The translations under genes were made by a program, and so were the position numbers. The notes under the pieces are model-generated. The model was not told where the DNA came from and did no database searches. It saw only the letters and a program-made list of their open reading frames with translations. From Bacteroides faecichinchillae JCM 17102 (GTDB taxonomy: Bacteria; Bacteroidota; Bacteroidia; Bacteroidales; Bacteroidaceae), in contig NZ_BAKK01000030.1 in the NCBI RefSeq assembly GCF_000614145.1, forward strand, positions 1 to 55,949: a stretch of DNA of 55,949 nt, read 5' to 3'. This document shows positions 1 through 8,270 of this stretch, piece by piece. The stretch's first letter is position 1. Each line of letters opens with the position of its first letter.

Positions 1-2
1 CC

Positions 3-194
3 AATGAATATAAGACGTCGCAAAGCAGTATCAATACCTATCTTGTTTTGGTTGATATGCCTGACGGTCTGATAACCAACTATGGTGATAAACTGGATTT
101 CAAATATGAAATCGGCGGTCAGGCTGATATTATCGTTAAAGACCGCAGGCTAATTGAAAGACTGTTTGACAATCTAAAGTTTAATATAAAATGA
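3..194 (+). CDS. HlyD-family secretion protein, C-terminal fragment
   Basis: An open frame runs in from the window edge and stops at 192-194, giving the last 63 residues of a protein. The tail reads as beta-strands (LDFKYEIGGQADIIVKDRR) followed by a short amphipathic helix (LIERLFDNLKFNIK). This is typical of the C-terminus of HlyD-type periplasmic adaptors that work with peptidase-containing ABC exporters in Bacteroides. The gene is truncated only by the window boundary. Its stop codon ends one base before the stop codon of the convergent MFS gene, so the two genes meet tail to tail with no spacer. The family call rests on general resemblance of a short fragment. Confidence 0.6.
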   Translation, partial: NEYKTSQSSINTYLVLVDMPDGLITNYGDKLDFKYEIGGQADIIVKDRRLIERLFDNLKFNIK

Positions 195-1805
195 TTATCT
201 TTTATTGGATGGAGCATGTGATGTACGCCAAAATGTATTTTTAACTTCTCGGGCTACATTTTTCCAATTGGGCATACGTTTTAAAGAACGGCGTATCGGA
301 AAGTCGTAGAGTAATAACAGCAGAAAGAGGAAAATACATGCATAGGCCACCCAGCCGTAAATTTGCTTGATACTTACTTCCATCATTTGACTAATAAACT
401 CTTCCATATAATGACTAAGATGGAATGGATTGCTGCTGAAAGATACATGATCGATTGCCGATCCGTAACGTCCCAGATTGTCGGGTACGTAGTAAGCCAA
501 TCCTTGTGAATAGATTGCACAGCCCAGTACTCCGCCGACTACCATATGGAGCATATTGAATACACTTAATCCCTGAAAGAAATGTTGGAAGGTCATAATC
601 TCTTCCAGACATACCATGAAAGTGGCACTTAATACTGCATAAGCAAAGCCCCGACAAATCGTTGGCAGATAGAGTTGGGAGATATGAATGTCAGTCGAAA
701 GAGTCAGGTAATATCCGATTAAGTAACCTATTAGTCCAACAAATCCGACAATGATAAGACGTACATAATTATATTGTTTGACGTGCATCCACCAGTAAGA
801 AAACAGGCAACCACCAATAATACCGATGATAGCAAACCAATCTAATTGTACACTGACCATTTCTTCATATTTCATCACCTCTTCATAAAAGACTTCTTCT
901 AATACGTGTTCTGTTGCCAGAAATGCTTCTACTATCGTAATCAGTCCTAGTAACGGCCAATAAAACCGGTAAGTCCACATCTTAGGTTCAAGAAACGGAT
1001 GACGGATGGTCATCATACGCCAAATGCAAAATACTAGGGTGATGATGATTGCTACCGATAATTGCCGGATAACAGGACTGTTCCACCAATCGTACCAATC
1101 ACCATAATTAAATAGGAAAGTGATTTCGGCTAATAAAGCTGCCCATAAAGCTGCGCCTAGCCAATCAATGCCGAATAGTGGGAACTTACGCATGAAACGG
1201 AGATGTTTAACGCAAGTAAACTGTATAAATAAGACTATTAACATTAATCCTACAATAAAGAGGTGCATATAGGTCCAGTTGTAGTGGTACATTAAATAGG
1301 TCGTTATCAAGTCTGACAACTGAATGCTGCCTAAAATAACAATATGAAGCCATGGAAAGAATACGGTGAAATCTCGTGTCGGCGTCATCCACAACTGGAT
1401 ATTGGACATGCACTCAAAAGTTCCCTGAATTTTACACATACCTTCAATGAAACATACCAACCACAAAAGTGGAAGAAAGCTGATGGATGGCGCTACTAGA
1501 TTGCAAAGCAAAACTCCCAATGCTGCCGATGTAAGCAAAGTTTTATTGGTAAAGCGGAACTTCATTCGGAATAATAGCGGAAAGTAGATTGCCATTCCCG
1601 CCAGATTGGCATACATACACATGAGAATATCTTCACGCATCAGTACTTTGCCACCGATCATCTGATTTAATGCTCCCAAATAAACTCCCCCCGATAATTG
1701 GAAGGTAACAGCAATGAATAGATAAATCCATGGCTGTATTTTTCGTGGCACAAAGCTACGGAACATCGGCATCGTGAAAGGACCGTTTAAAACAGGTGCT
1801 CCCAT
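195..1805 (-). CDS. EmrB-like MFS drug transporter (DHA2 type, about 14 TM)
   Basis: This 536-residue, very hydrophobic protein has about fourteen predicted membrane segments, the size and topology of the DHA2/EmrB group of proton-driven exporters. In this group the inner-membrane carrier pairs with an EmrA adaptor and a TolC channel to export toxic compounds or fatty acids across both membranes. The gene is third in a tight minus-strand operon: its ATG lies 3 nt after the stop of the EmrA-like adaptor, which itself follows a TolC-like gene. The signature motifs of canonical EmrB are weak, as is common for the Bacteroidetes branch, so substrate cannot be inferred. Confidence 0.8.
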   Translation of the reverse strand: MGAPVLNGPFTMPMFRSFVPRKIQPWIYLFIAVTFQLSGGVYLGALNQMIGGKVLMREDILMCMYANLAGMAIYFPLLFRMKFRFTNKTLLTSAALGVLLCNLVAPSISFLPLLWLVCFIEGMCKIQGTFECMSNIQLWMTPTRDFTVFFPWLHIVILGSIQLSDLITTYLMYHYNWTYMHLFIVGLMLIVLFIQFTCVKHLRFMRKFPLFGIDWLGAALWAALLAEITFLFNYGDWYDWWNSPVIRQLSVAIIITLVFCIWRMMTIRHPFLEPKMWTYRFYWPLLGLITIVEAFLATEHVLEEVFYEEVMKYEEMVSVQLDWFAIIGIIGGCLFSYWWMHVKQYNYVRLIIVGFVGLIGYLIGYYLTLSTDIHISQLYLPTICRGFAYAVLSATFMVCLEEIMTFQHFFQGLSVFNMLHMVVGGVLGCAIYSQGLAYYVPDNLGRYGSAIDHVSFSSNPFHLSHYMEEFISQMMEVSIKQIYGWVAYACIFLFLLLLLYDFPIRRSLKRMPNWKNVAREVKNTFWRTSHAPSNKR

Positions 1806-1808
1806 ATG

Positions 1809-2843
1809 TTAATATTTTACTTCACATTCTACATTGAACCCTGCTCGTAAACGCTTTAAGTCTTCGGGCTTGTTTCCTTTCAGACGGATGCGGACGGGGA
1901 TACGTTGCTCTACTTTTACGAAATTTCCCGTGGCATTATCTTGTGGAATCATAGAGAAAGCTGCTCCTGTTGCATCCGAAATGGATTCTACAGTTCCTTT
2001 GAAAATTATATTCGGCACTGCGTCTGCAGTCATTTCTACTTCGGCTCCTTCTTTAATATTAGGTAATTGGGTTTCGCGATAGTTGGCTATGATCCACAGG
2101 TCACTATTATCTACAATATCAACCATTGTTTGTCCCGGTTGTACCAGTTGTCCTTCCTGTATTTCTTTTCGCCCCGTAGTTCCATCGCATGGAGCAATGA
2201 TAACTGTATAAGAAAGGTTCAAGCGTGTAAGTTCAAGTGCAGCTTCTGCCAGGCGGACTCCTGCTTCATTTTGTCCTAAACGGTGGGTCTGTTCACTTTT
2301 AACTAACGATGTAGACTGCTTGGCACGTGATACTTGTTCGTAGCGTGCTTTTGCTGCTTCGTATGCTGTATGTACATTATCATATTGTTGTTTGGTAACT
2401 GCATCGTCTTTCAATAGTTTTTCAAAACGATCCAATTCACGTTTGGCATTTTCCATTTGTACGCGAACTTCCTCTATACTTGCATCGTTTACACTCAAAT
2501 TGTTTTGAGTGGTGGCAATACCGATGGTGGTAGCTTGCCTTCCTGCCATAGCGTTTGCCAAATCTGCTTCTGCCTGAGCAACGCGAAGTCGAAATTCCGC
2601 ATCTTCGATGATAAGCAACGTATCGCCTTTGTGTACCGGCTGATATTCTTCGAAACAGATTCTTTTTATAAATCCCGGTACGCGGGTATTGATCGGAGTA
2701 ATGTGTTGTTTTACTTGTGCGTTATCAGTATATTCTATACTTCCCAAATGAAGAAAACGGGAACAAACATAGGCTACACCGCCGATGAGGAAACAAAGAA
2801 TCAGAATATTATATATAATCTTTTGAGTTTTTCTGGCAATCAT
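1809..2843 (-). CDS. EmrA/HlyD-family membrane fusion protein
   Basis: The 344-residue protein has an N-terminal membrane anchor (about residues 9-28, ILILCFLIGGVAYVCSRFL). A split lipoyl-like domain follows (around QVKQHITPINTRVPGFIKRI and APCDGTTGRKEIQEGQLV), separated by a long Ala/Glu/Lys-rich coiled-coil hairpin (about 80-190), and then a C-terminal beta-barrel. This is the standard EmrA adaptor plan, bridging an inner-membrane MFS carrier to an outer-membrane channel. It sits between the TolC-like gene (13 nt upstream) and the MFS gene (3 nt downstream), so the three very probably form one tripartite pump. Confidence 0.88.
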   Translation of the reverse strand: MIARKTQKIIYNILILCFLIGGVAYVCSRFLHLGSIEYTDNAQVKQHITPINTRVPGFIKRICFEEYQPVHKGDTLLIIEDAEFRLRVAQAEADLANAMAGRQATTIGIATTQNNLSVNDASIEEVRVQMENAKRELDRFEKLLKDDAVTKQQYDNVHTAYEAAKARYEQVSRAKQSTSLVKSEQTHRLGQNEAGVRLAEAALELTRLNLSYTVIIAPCDGTTGRKEIQEGQLVQPGQTMVDIVDNSDLWIIANYRETQLPNIKEGAEVEMTADAVPNIIFKGTVESISDATGAAFSMIPQDNATGNFVKVEQRIPVRIRLKGNKPEDLKRLRAGFNVECEVKY

Positions 2844-2856
2844 AATCTATTGTATT

Positions 2857-4176
2857 TTAAAGGGTATGTGTGATATATTTCATTTTGTAGTAACTGTAGA
2901 TCACGTTGATACGTGCATTAACCAGAGCAAGATCAGCGCTTAGCTTCATGTAACTGGCGTCAAGCATATCGGTAAGTAATGCCAGATCGTTTTTGTAACG
3001 GTTACTGGTTACACTGTAGTTTTGATTAGCCAGTTCCACACTTTTCTCTTGTGTGCGTAAGTCGGTGAAAAAGGTAAGGAAATTGGCATAATTGGCTTGA
3101 ACACTATTCTCAACTTGTTCTTGTGCAAGAACATATTCTTCCTGTGTTTTTCGTATGTTCAATTTTGCCTGACGGACTTTTTTATTGTTTTTGAACAATG
3201 AGGAAAGATTGTATTTGACTCCTACTCCTATATACCAATAATTAAAATTGTTGTTCAATACCGGAACTTCAATGGTGATGGGACCATCCAAATGTTCTCC
3301 TGCAACAAGAGCTATTTGGGGGAGGAGTTCCGAACGTTCCAGTTTGGCTTTCTGTTCGTTCATTTGTACAGCCAAATGTGCTTGTTGCAAACCTACATTG
3401 CTTTGAGTAGCCAATTGCTGCCAGTCATTTTCTGCCAGTGCTTTCACTTCTTTTTCTAGTAAGGTTGAATCAGGAATGATTTCTGTTCCGGCAGGTAGGT
3501 GAAGAGTAGTCACTAATTGATGGTTCATGATTTTGCAAGCATCTTGAACCTTGGCAAGCTGTAACTTCAAAGTCTCTTTTTGTAATTCATAGCGGATGAT
3601 ATCATTTTTCAAAGCCGTTCCTTGTGTGCGTCGTACTTTCATGTTACGTATTACTTGTTCTGTCAAATCTAGATTTTTCTGTAACACTTGCATCTGATTG
3701 CTCAGTTTATACAGATCCAAATAATAACCGGTCAGAAGAAAGCGTATTTCCTGACGATTCTTCTGCCAATCTAATTCACTCATCTTTTGTCCGAGTTCAG
3801 CTAGAGCGATTCCGCTATTGATTGCTCCACCTGCATAGATTACTTGCTGTGCTTCCAAAGCGAAATTATTGCTGAAATGAGGCATCGGAATGTTTTGGCC
3901 ATTTTTGAAATCACGATCCAATAAGTATCCATCACCAAGATAACTGAACGATAGTGAAGCGCCTATATTTGGCAACCGTTCTGATTTAGCGGCTTTTAAA
4001 GCTTCATTAGCTACTTCTTTTCCGGTATTGTACGTTCGAATACTCTGACTATTCTCGTCTGCCAGACGAAAGATTTCATTAATGCCCAACACCTGTTTTG
4101 ATGACGTCTGGGCAAATAAACCCTGACTGCATAGTGCCACACATAGCGGTACTATGAGCCTTCTTTTTTTGCTCAT
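2857..4176 (-). CDS. TolC-like outer-membrane efflux protein
   Basis: The 439-residue protein has a Sec signal peptide (cleavage after SQGLFAQ, about residue 23) and no lipobox cysteine. The mature part is two repeats of long alpha-helices with heptad-like Ala/Leu/Gln patterns and short beta segments, the OEP/TolC architecture. It would form a trimeric outer-membrane channel for the downstream EmrA- and EmrB-like partners. It is the first gene of the minus-strand operon, with about 220 nt of leader between a likely -7 box at 4395-4402 and the ATG. It lacks the N-terminal Cys seen in the RND-associated OprM-like protein encoded at 11514. Confidence 0.88.
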   Translation of the reverse strand: MSKKRRLIVPLCVALCSQGLFAQTSSKQVLGINEIFRLADENSQSIRTYNTGKEVANEALKAAKSERLPNIGASLSFSYLGDGYLLDRDFKNGQNIPMPHFSNNFALEAQQVIYAGGAINSGIALAELGQKMSELDWQKNRQEIRFLLTGYYLDLYKLSNQMQVLQKNLDLTEQVIRNMKVRRTQGTALKNDIIRYELQKETLKLQLAKVQDACKIMNHQLVTTLHLPAGTEIIPDSTLLEKEVKALAENDWQQLATQSNVGLQQAHLAVQMNEQKAKLERSELLPQIALVAGEHLDGPITIEVPVLNNNFNYWYIGVGVKYNLSSLFKNNKKVRQAKLNIRKTQEEYVLAQEQVENSVQANYANFLTFFTDLRTQEKSVELANQNYSVTSNRYKNDLALLTDMLDASYMKLSADLALVNARINVIYSYYKMKYITHTL

Positions 4177-4892
4177 AAAGTAAAATAAATAATTAATGTG
4201 ATTAAAATATACGCTTTTATATCACGCTTTCTTTAAGGTTAGCGTTTTGCGTCGTGATGAGTCGTTAAAATGAGAATTATCAAATTTGTGCAGCTACTCC
4301 CCAACTGTGGAAATCGTGCATTTTGTTTTTATAGCGAATGGAAATTTGATAATACTTAAGTTTCATATTGATACTTGTTTTCTATTTTGATTTGCAAAAT
4401 TATAAAAAATAATAGGTAAGTTGTGACTTTATATATCTACAAATATAATGTTTTTTAACGAATACTCTTTCTCTTTTTTATTCTTGGATGATGCTTAACC
4501 AAGTTATTTAATTTGTGGTTTTATTAAGTAAGTAGTAATGTTACGGTATCTGTCATTAGCTTCGTTCAAAACATCTTTTAGCTTTTATATTACGGTATAT
4601 TCATACTACCGTAGGGAGAAAGAATCTCTTCTTTGTATATGCCGAAGAGGAGATTCTTCACTTCCTTATGAATGAAAGAGATACTATCGAGAATCATTCT
4701 TATATTGCAGAAAAAAATGAAAGAATACTTATAATACTAAAACGAATTAAATTAAGAATTGGCTGAGCTATCTGTAACAAAGTGATTCTTCACTCTAAAA
4801 TTGTTCTGAAAAGTACTAATTTTGTTCTTGTTTTGACGTTCTCATATAGATAGAAAGCCCATACCTTTACACTCAAATTTAAAAGATAGATT
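4177..4892. other. Divergent intergenic region with paired hairpins
   Basis: This is 716 nt of AT-rich DNA between two divergently transcribed transporter loci, with no credible ORF. Two adjacent inverted repeats stand out. One is TACGGTA/TACCGTA at about 4591-4614. The other is a 14-bp stem with one mismatch, arms 4620-4633 and 4645-4658 and an 11-nt loop. They could be operators or terminators of short transcripts. The TolC-operon promoter lies at the left side. Confidence 0.45.
4395..4402 (-). promoter_or_regulatory. Likely -7 box of the TolC/EmrA/EmrB-like operon
   Basis: Read on the minus strand this is TAATTTTG, a match to the Bacteroidetes -7 consensus TAnnTTTG, about 220 nt upstream of the TolC-like start. 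No convincing TTTG -33 box is seen at the usual distance, so a regulated promoter is possible. Confidence 0.4.
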
Positions 4893-6095
4893 ATGAATGC
4901 AATAAAAGAAGAAAATTCAAAGGTCTTTCTGTTGTTATTGTTAGGAATGTTGACAGCATTCGGACCTTTTGTTACGGATATGTATTTACCCAGCCTGCCC
5001 TCGATGATAGACTATTTTTCCACAAGTTCTTCTATGGTACAGTTAGGACTTACTACAAGTATGATAGGCTTGGCGTTGGGACAAATCTTTTTTGGACCTC
5101 TTAGTGATAAATATGGCAGACGTCCGCTATTATTGGTGTCGATAGTGTTATTTATGATTTCTACTATGTTATGTTTGTTTGTGCCGGATATTTATTCGTT
5201 TGTTACATTAAGATTAATACAAGGTATAGCTGGAGCAGGAGGAATAGTAATTTCCCGTTCGATATCAACAGATAAGTTTTCGGGAAAAGAATTAGCTAAA
5301 ATGCTGGCAATGATTGGTGCAATAAATGGAGTTGCTCCCGTTGCGGCTCCGGTTATCGGAGGATTGCTGACAGGCACAGTGGGTTGGAAAGGTATTTTCG
5401 TGATCCTGTTGCTTTTGGGAATATTGTTGTGGATTGGCTGTATTCGTTTTAAAGAATCACTGCCTATAGAAAAACGTTCGAAGACAGGAGTTGTTGCTAC
5501 ATTTCGTAGTTTCGGTACAATTGTCCGTAACGGTCGTTTTATGCTTTATGTCTTGCAATTAGCATTTGCACAAGGCATTTTATTTGCCTATATTGCTTCT
5601 TCTCCTTTTATAATCCAACAGCATTACGGATTTTCTCCTTTAGCTTTCAGTATTTGTTTTGCTGTCAATGCAATAGCTATTGGGACAGCTGCCGCTATTT
5701 CGGTAAAATTCCGTAAGACTGAGTACGGAACACTGACTGGGTGTGTTGGTATGTTGGTTTTGTCTATTCTTATGATGGTTGCTTTATACAGTCAATGCAA
5801 CTTTTGGACCTATGAATTGCTGATGTTTACGTTATTATTTATGATGGGATTGACTTTTACAACTTCCACTACTTTGGCGATGGACTGTGAACGTCAGTAT
5901 TCCGGTGCCGCCTCCGCTTTGCTGGGTGCACTGTGTTTTGCGGCCGGTGGAATAGTTTCTCCATTAGTCGGTTTAGGCGATATACTTATATCTACTGGGA
6001 TAACATTCATAATTTGTGCTATTTGTTCATTACTATGTGCGTTAGGAGCAGTCAGACGAACCATAGTCAAGGTAGTAAAAGTAAGCCGGATTTAG
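4893..6095 (+). CDS. Bcr/CflA-family MFS multidrug transporter
   Basis: The 400-residue protein has about twelve membrane segments. The N-terminus (FGPFVTDMYLPSLPSM in TM1) and motif A between TM2 and TM3 (GPLSDKYGRRP, about residues 71-81) are diagnostic of the Bcr/CflA drug-resistance subfamily, which also includes sulfonamide, bicyclomycin and chloramphenicol exporters. The protein is an inner-membrane proton antiporter. It stands alone on the plus strand and converges on the AraC-type regulator; the stop codons share one hairpin at 6081-6105. The specific substrate is not inferable. Confidence 0.9.
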   Translation: MNAIKEENSKVFLLLLLGMLTAFGPFVTDMYLPSLPSMIDYFSTSSSMVQLGLTTSMIGLALGQIFFGPLSDKYGRRPLLLVSIVLFMISTMLCLFVPDIYSFVTLRLIQGIAGAGGIVISRSISTDKFSGKELAKMLAMIGAINGVAPVAAPVIGGLLTGTVGWKGIFVILLLLGILLWIGCIRFKESLPIEKRSKTGVVATFRSFGTIVRNGRFMLYVLQLAFAQGILFAYIASSPFIIQQHYGFSPLAFSICFAVNAIAIGTAAAISVKFRKTEYGTLTGCVGMLVLSILMMVALYSQCNFWTYELLMFTLLFMMGLTFTTSTTLAMDCERQYSGAASALLGALCFAAGGIVSPLVGLGDILISTGITFIICAICSLLCALGAVRRTIVKVVKVSRI

Positions 6096-6105
6096 TCCGG
6101 CTTAC
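6081..6105. terminator. Bidirectional hairpin overlapping both stop codons
   Basis: A perfect 10-bp inverted repeat (GTAAGCCGGA / TCCGGCTTAC) with a 5-nt loop. The transporter stop TAG (6093-6095) lies in the loop and the last codons of the convergent AraC-type gene lie in the right arm. It has the strength of a two-way intrinsic terminator, although no long T tract follows. Confidence 0.65.
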
Positions 6106-6950
6106 ATCGAATATTTACTTTGATATTCTCTGGGTGACATTCCTTCGTGCCGTTTGAAATATCTTCCTAGATACGATTGGTCCGGGAAACCGAGTCGGTG
6201 GGCTATCTCTTGTATGGTCAGTCCGGTGGATTGGAGTAACACTTTTATCTCCAGAATAGCAAAGTCGTCAATAATCTTTTTAGCAGAATCACCGGTTACA
6301 CTTCTACAGATACCCGTTAGATATTTGGTAGAGATACAGAGTTTACTGGCATAAAAATTTACTTCCCGTTGAGAAATACAGTTTTCGTGAACTAAAGCGA
6401 CGAAATGCTTAAAGATTTCATCCTGTCGGCTTCCACCTTCAATTTCACGTCGGTCGAAATAACGGTAACACTTATCATAAATGTTCAGCATGAAGGATTG
6501 AAGATGATTTTTGGCTATTTGGTTTCGAAAACGATTTTCACGATCTTTATAGATTGCTGTTGTCGCACGTATTAATCCATTAATGGTTTCGGTATTTTCT
6601 TCGGAAAGGGTGTAACAAGGATTCTCTTTAAGGAACTGGAAGAAAAATGGTTCGAATCGGAGACAAGCCTCCCGGAACATATCTTGTGGAAATCCGAAAA
6701 AAGAAGCGGTAAAATCGCTACTGCTGCCATTGATGCGTATGATAGTTCCCGGTAACAATACTATTTGGGTATTTTCAATAACTTCATAATCTTTCAGGTC
6801 GATCGTTACATGTGCCCACCCACTTTGGCAGAAATAGATGGCACCACCTTCCAGTTTCCACAGGTGGTGCATGATTGGTGACAAATTTTCATCTGTGCCA
6901 GCCACAAAGGGTTCACGAAGTACAGCAAGTATAGATTTTCTTTCTTTCAT
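6102..6950 (-). CDS. AraC-family transcriptional regulator
   Basis: The 282-residue protein has an N-terminal cupin-like sensing half (about 1-160) and a C-terminal AraC/XylS DNA-binding domain with two helix-turn-helix units (about 180-280). The ending SYLGRYFKRHEGMSPREYQ is the family signature of the second HTH. It is divergent from the RND pump operon across a 159-nt intergenic region, so it is a plausible activator of that operon. It also converges on the Bcr/CflA transporter. A -7 like box on the minus strand (TATTTTTG, 6973-6980) lies 23 nt upstream of the start. The ligand is unknown. Confidence 0.88.
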   Translation of the reverse strand: MKERKSILAVLREPFVAGTDENLSPIMHHLWKLEGGAIYFCQSGWAHVTIDLKDYEVIENTQIVLLPGTIIRINGSSSDFTASFFGFPQDMFREACLRFEPFFFQFLKENPCYTLSEENTETINGLIRATTAIYKDRENRFRNQIAKNHLQSFMLNIYDKCYRYFDRREIEGGSRQDEIFKHFVALVHENCISQREVNFYASKLCISTKYLTGICRSVTGDSAKKIIDDFAILEIKVLLQSTGLTIQEIAHRLGFPDQSYLGRYFKRHEGMSPREYQSKYSM

Positions 6951-6972
6951 ATACAGTTCTTTTTTAGGAAGG

Positions 6973-7076
6973 CAAAAATAAGATTTTTTTGCTAAATATT
7001 AGCTTTTATGTTCCGAAAATGAACAAAACTGAAAACACTATGAATAGTTTTCTATCATAGAATCCATTTACCTTTG
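6973..7076. promoter_or_regulatory. Divergent promoters: AraC-type gene and RND operon
   Basis: On the minus strand TATTTTTG (6973-6980) fits the -7 box of the regulator. On the plus strand TACCTTTG (7069-7076) fits the -7 box of the pump operon, with a poor -33 match (GTTT around 7047-7050). A weak -33 and an adjacent AraC-type gene are consistent with activator dependence, which is an inference. Confidence 0.55.
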
Positions 7077-7109
7077 CCGCAGTAATTTTTTTAACTAGGT
7101 AACAACAAA

Positions 7110-8267
7110 ATGAGTAAAAAGGTATGTAAAATGAAGCAGGCATTAATGTTGCTTTGCTCTTTAGCTGCTGTAGGATGTAAACAAGCACCACCGGCACAAA
7201 TAGAAACAGGATACGAAGTGATGACCCTTTCTCCGGCAGACCGGATGATATCAAGCACCTATTCGGCGACTATTCGCGGACGTCAGGATATTGATATTTA
7301 TCCTCAGGTAAGTGGTACACTGACTAAAGTAAGTGTGACTGAAGGTCAGCGTGTGAAGAAGGGACAAACATTGTTCATCATCGATCAAGTACCTTATGAG
7401 GCTGCGTTACAGACTGCATTGGCTAATGTGGAATCTGCTAAAGCGTCTCAGGCTACGGCAAAACTGACTTACGAAAGCAAAGAGGAACTACATAAAGAGA
7501 ATGTAGTTTCCGATTTTGACTTGAGCACAGCAAGAAACTCTCTTTTGGCAGCCAATGCGCAACTGGCACAGGCAAAAGCTCAGGAAGTAAGTGCTCGTAA
7601 TAACCTTTCTTATACGGTGGTGAAAAGTCCGGCAGATGGAGTGATCGGTACATTGCCTTATCGTGTAGGTGCTTTGGTTAGTTCTAATCTTGCCGAACCT
7701 TTGACTACAGTTTCTGATAACTCGGATATGTATGTTTACTTTTCGATGACAGAAAAGCAACTGTTAAACTTGATTCGTCAATATGGTTCTAAGGAAGAAG
7801 CATTGAAGAATATGCCGGCGATTGATTTGCTGTTGAATGATAAGTCTGCTTATCCACAACAGGGACAGATCGAGACTATCAGCGGAGTGATCGACCGTTC
7901 GACGGGAACCGTTAGCTTGCGTGCTGTATTTCCTAATAAGGATGGTCTGTTGCATAGTGGTGGTACAGGTAATGTGGTTATTCCGGTGCATAGAACAGAA
8001 GCACTGGTTATTCCGCAAGCAGCTACATTTGAAATTCAGGATAAGAGATATGCATATAAGGTAGTAGACGGCAAAGCGCAATCAAGCCAGATACAGGTAA
8101 CCCGGGTGAATGGAGGTAAGGAATTTATCGTGGATGAAGGCCTGGCTTCGGGAGACGTAATCGTGAAGGAAGGTGTAGGATTACTTCGTGAAGGTACTCC
8201 TATTAAGGCGAAGACGGCACAACCTACAATGACAACTACTGAAAATCAAACAACAAAGGAGGATTAA
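7110..8267 (+). CDS. RND efflux periplasmic adaptor (AcrA/MexA-like lipoprotein)
   Basis: The protein has 385 residues from the first ATG, or 378 if translation starts at the in-frame ATG at 7131, which gives the cleaner signal peptide. The lipobox is LAAVGC (Cys23 of the long form). The lipoyl half-motifs (GTLTKVSVTEGQRVKKGQTL and VKSPADGVIGTLPYRVGALV) flank an alpha-helical hairpin, followed by beta-barrel and membrane-proximal domains, the AcrA plan. It would link the RND permease encoded 3 nt downstream to the OprM-like channel. It is the first gene of a four-gene plus-strand operon. Confidence 0.93.
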   Translation: MSKKVCKMKQALMLLCSLAAVGCKQAPPAQIETGYEVMTLSPADRMISSTYSATIRGRQDIDIYPQVSGTLTKVSVTEGQRVKKGQTLFIIDQVPYEAALQTALANVESAKASQATAKLTYESKEELHKENVVSDFDLSTARNSLLAANAQLAQAKAQEVSARNNLSYTVVKSPADGVIGTLPYRVGALVSSNLAEPLTTVSDNSDMYVYFSMTEKQLLNLIRQYGSKEEALKNMPAIDLLLNDKSAYPQQGQIETISGVIDRSTGTVSLRAVFPNKDGLLHSGGTGNVVIPVHRTEALVIPQAATFEIQDKRYAYKVVDGKAQSSQIQVTRVNGGKEFIVDEGLASGDVIVKEGVGLLREGTPIKAKTAQPTMTTTENQTTKED

Positions 8268-8270
8268 TCC

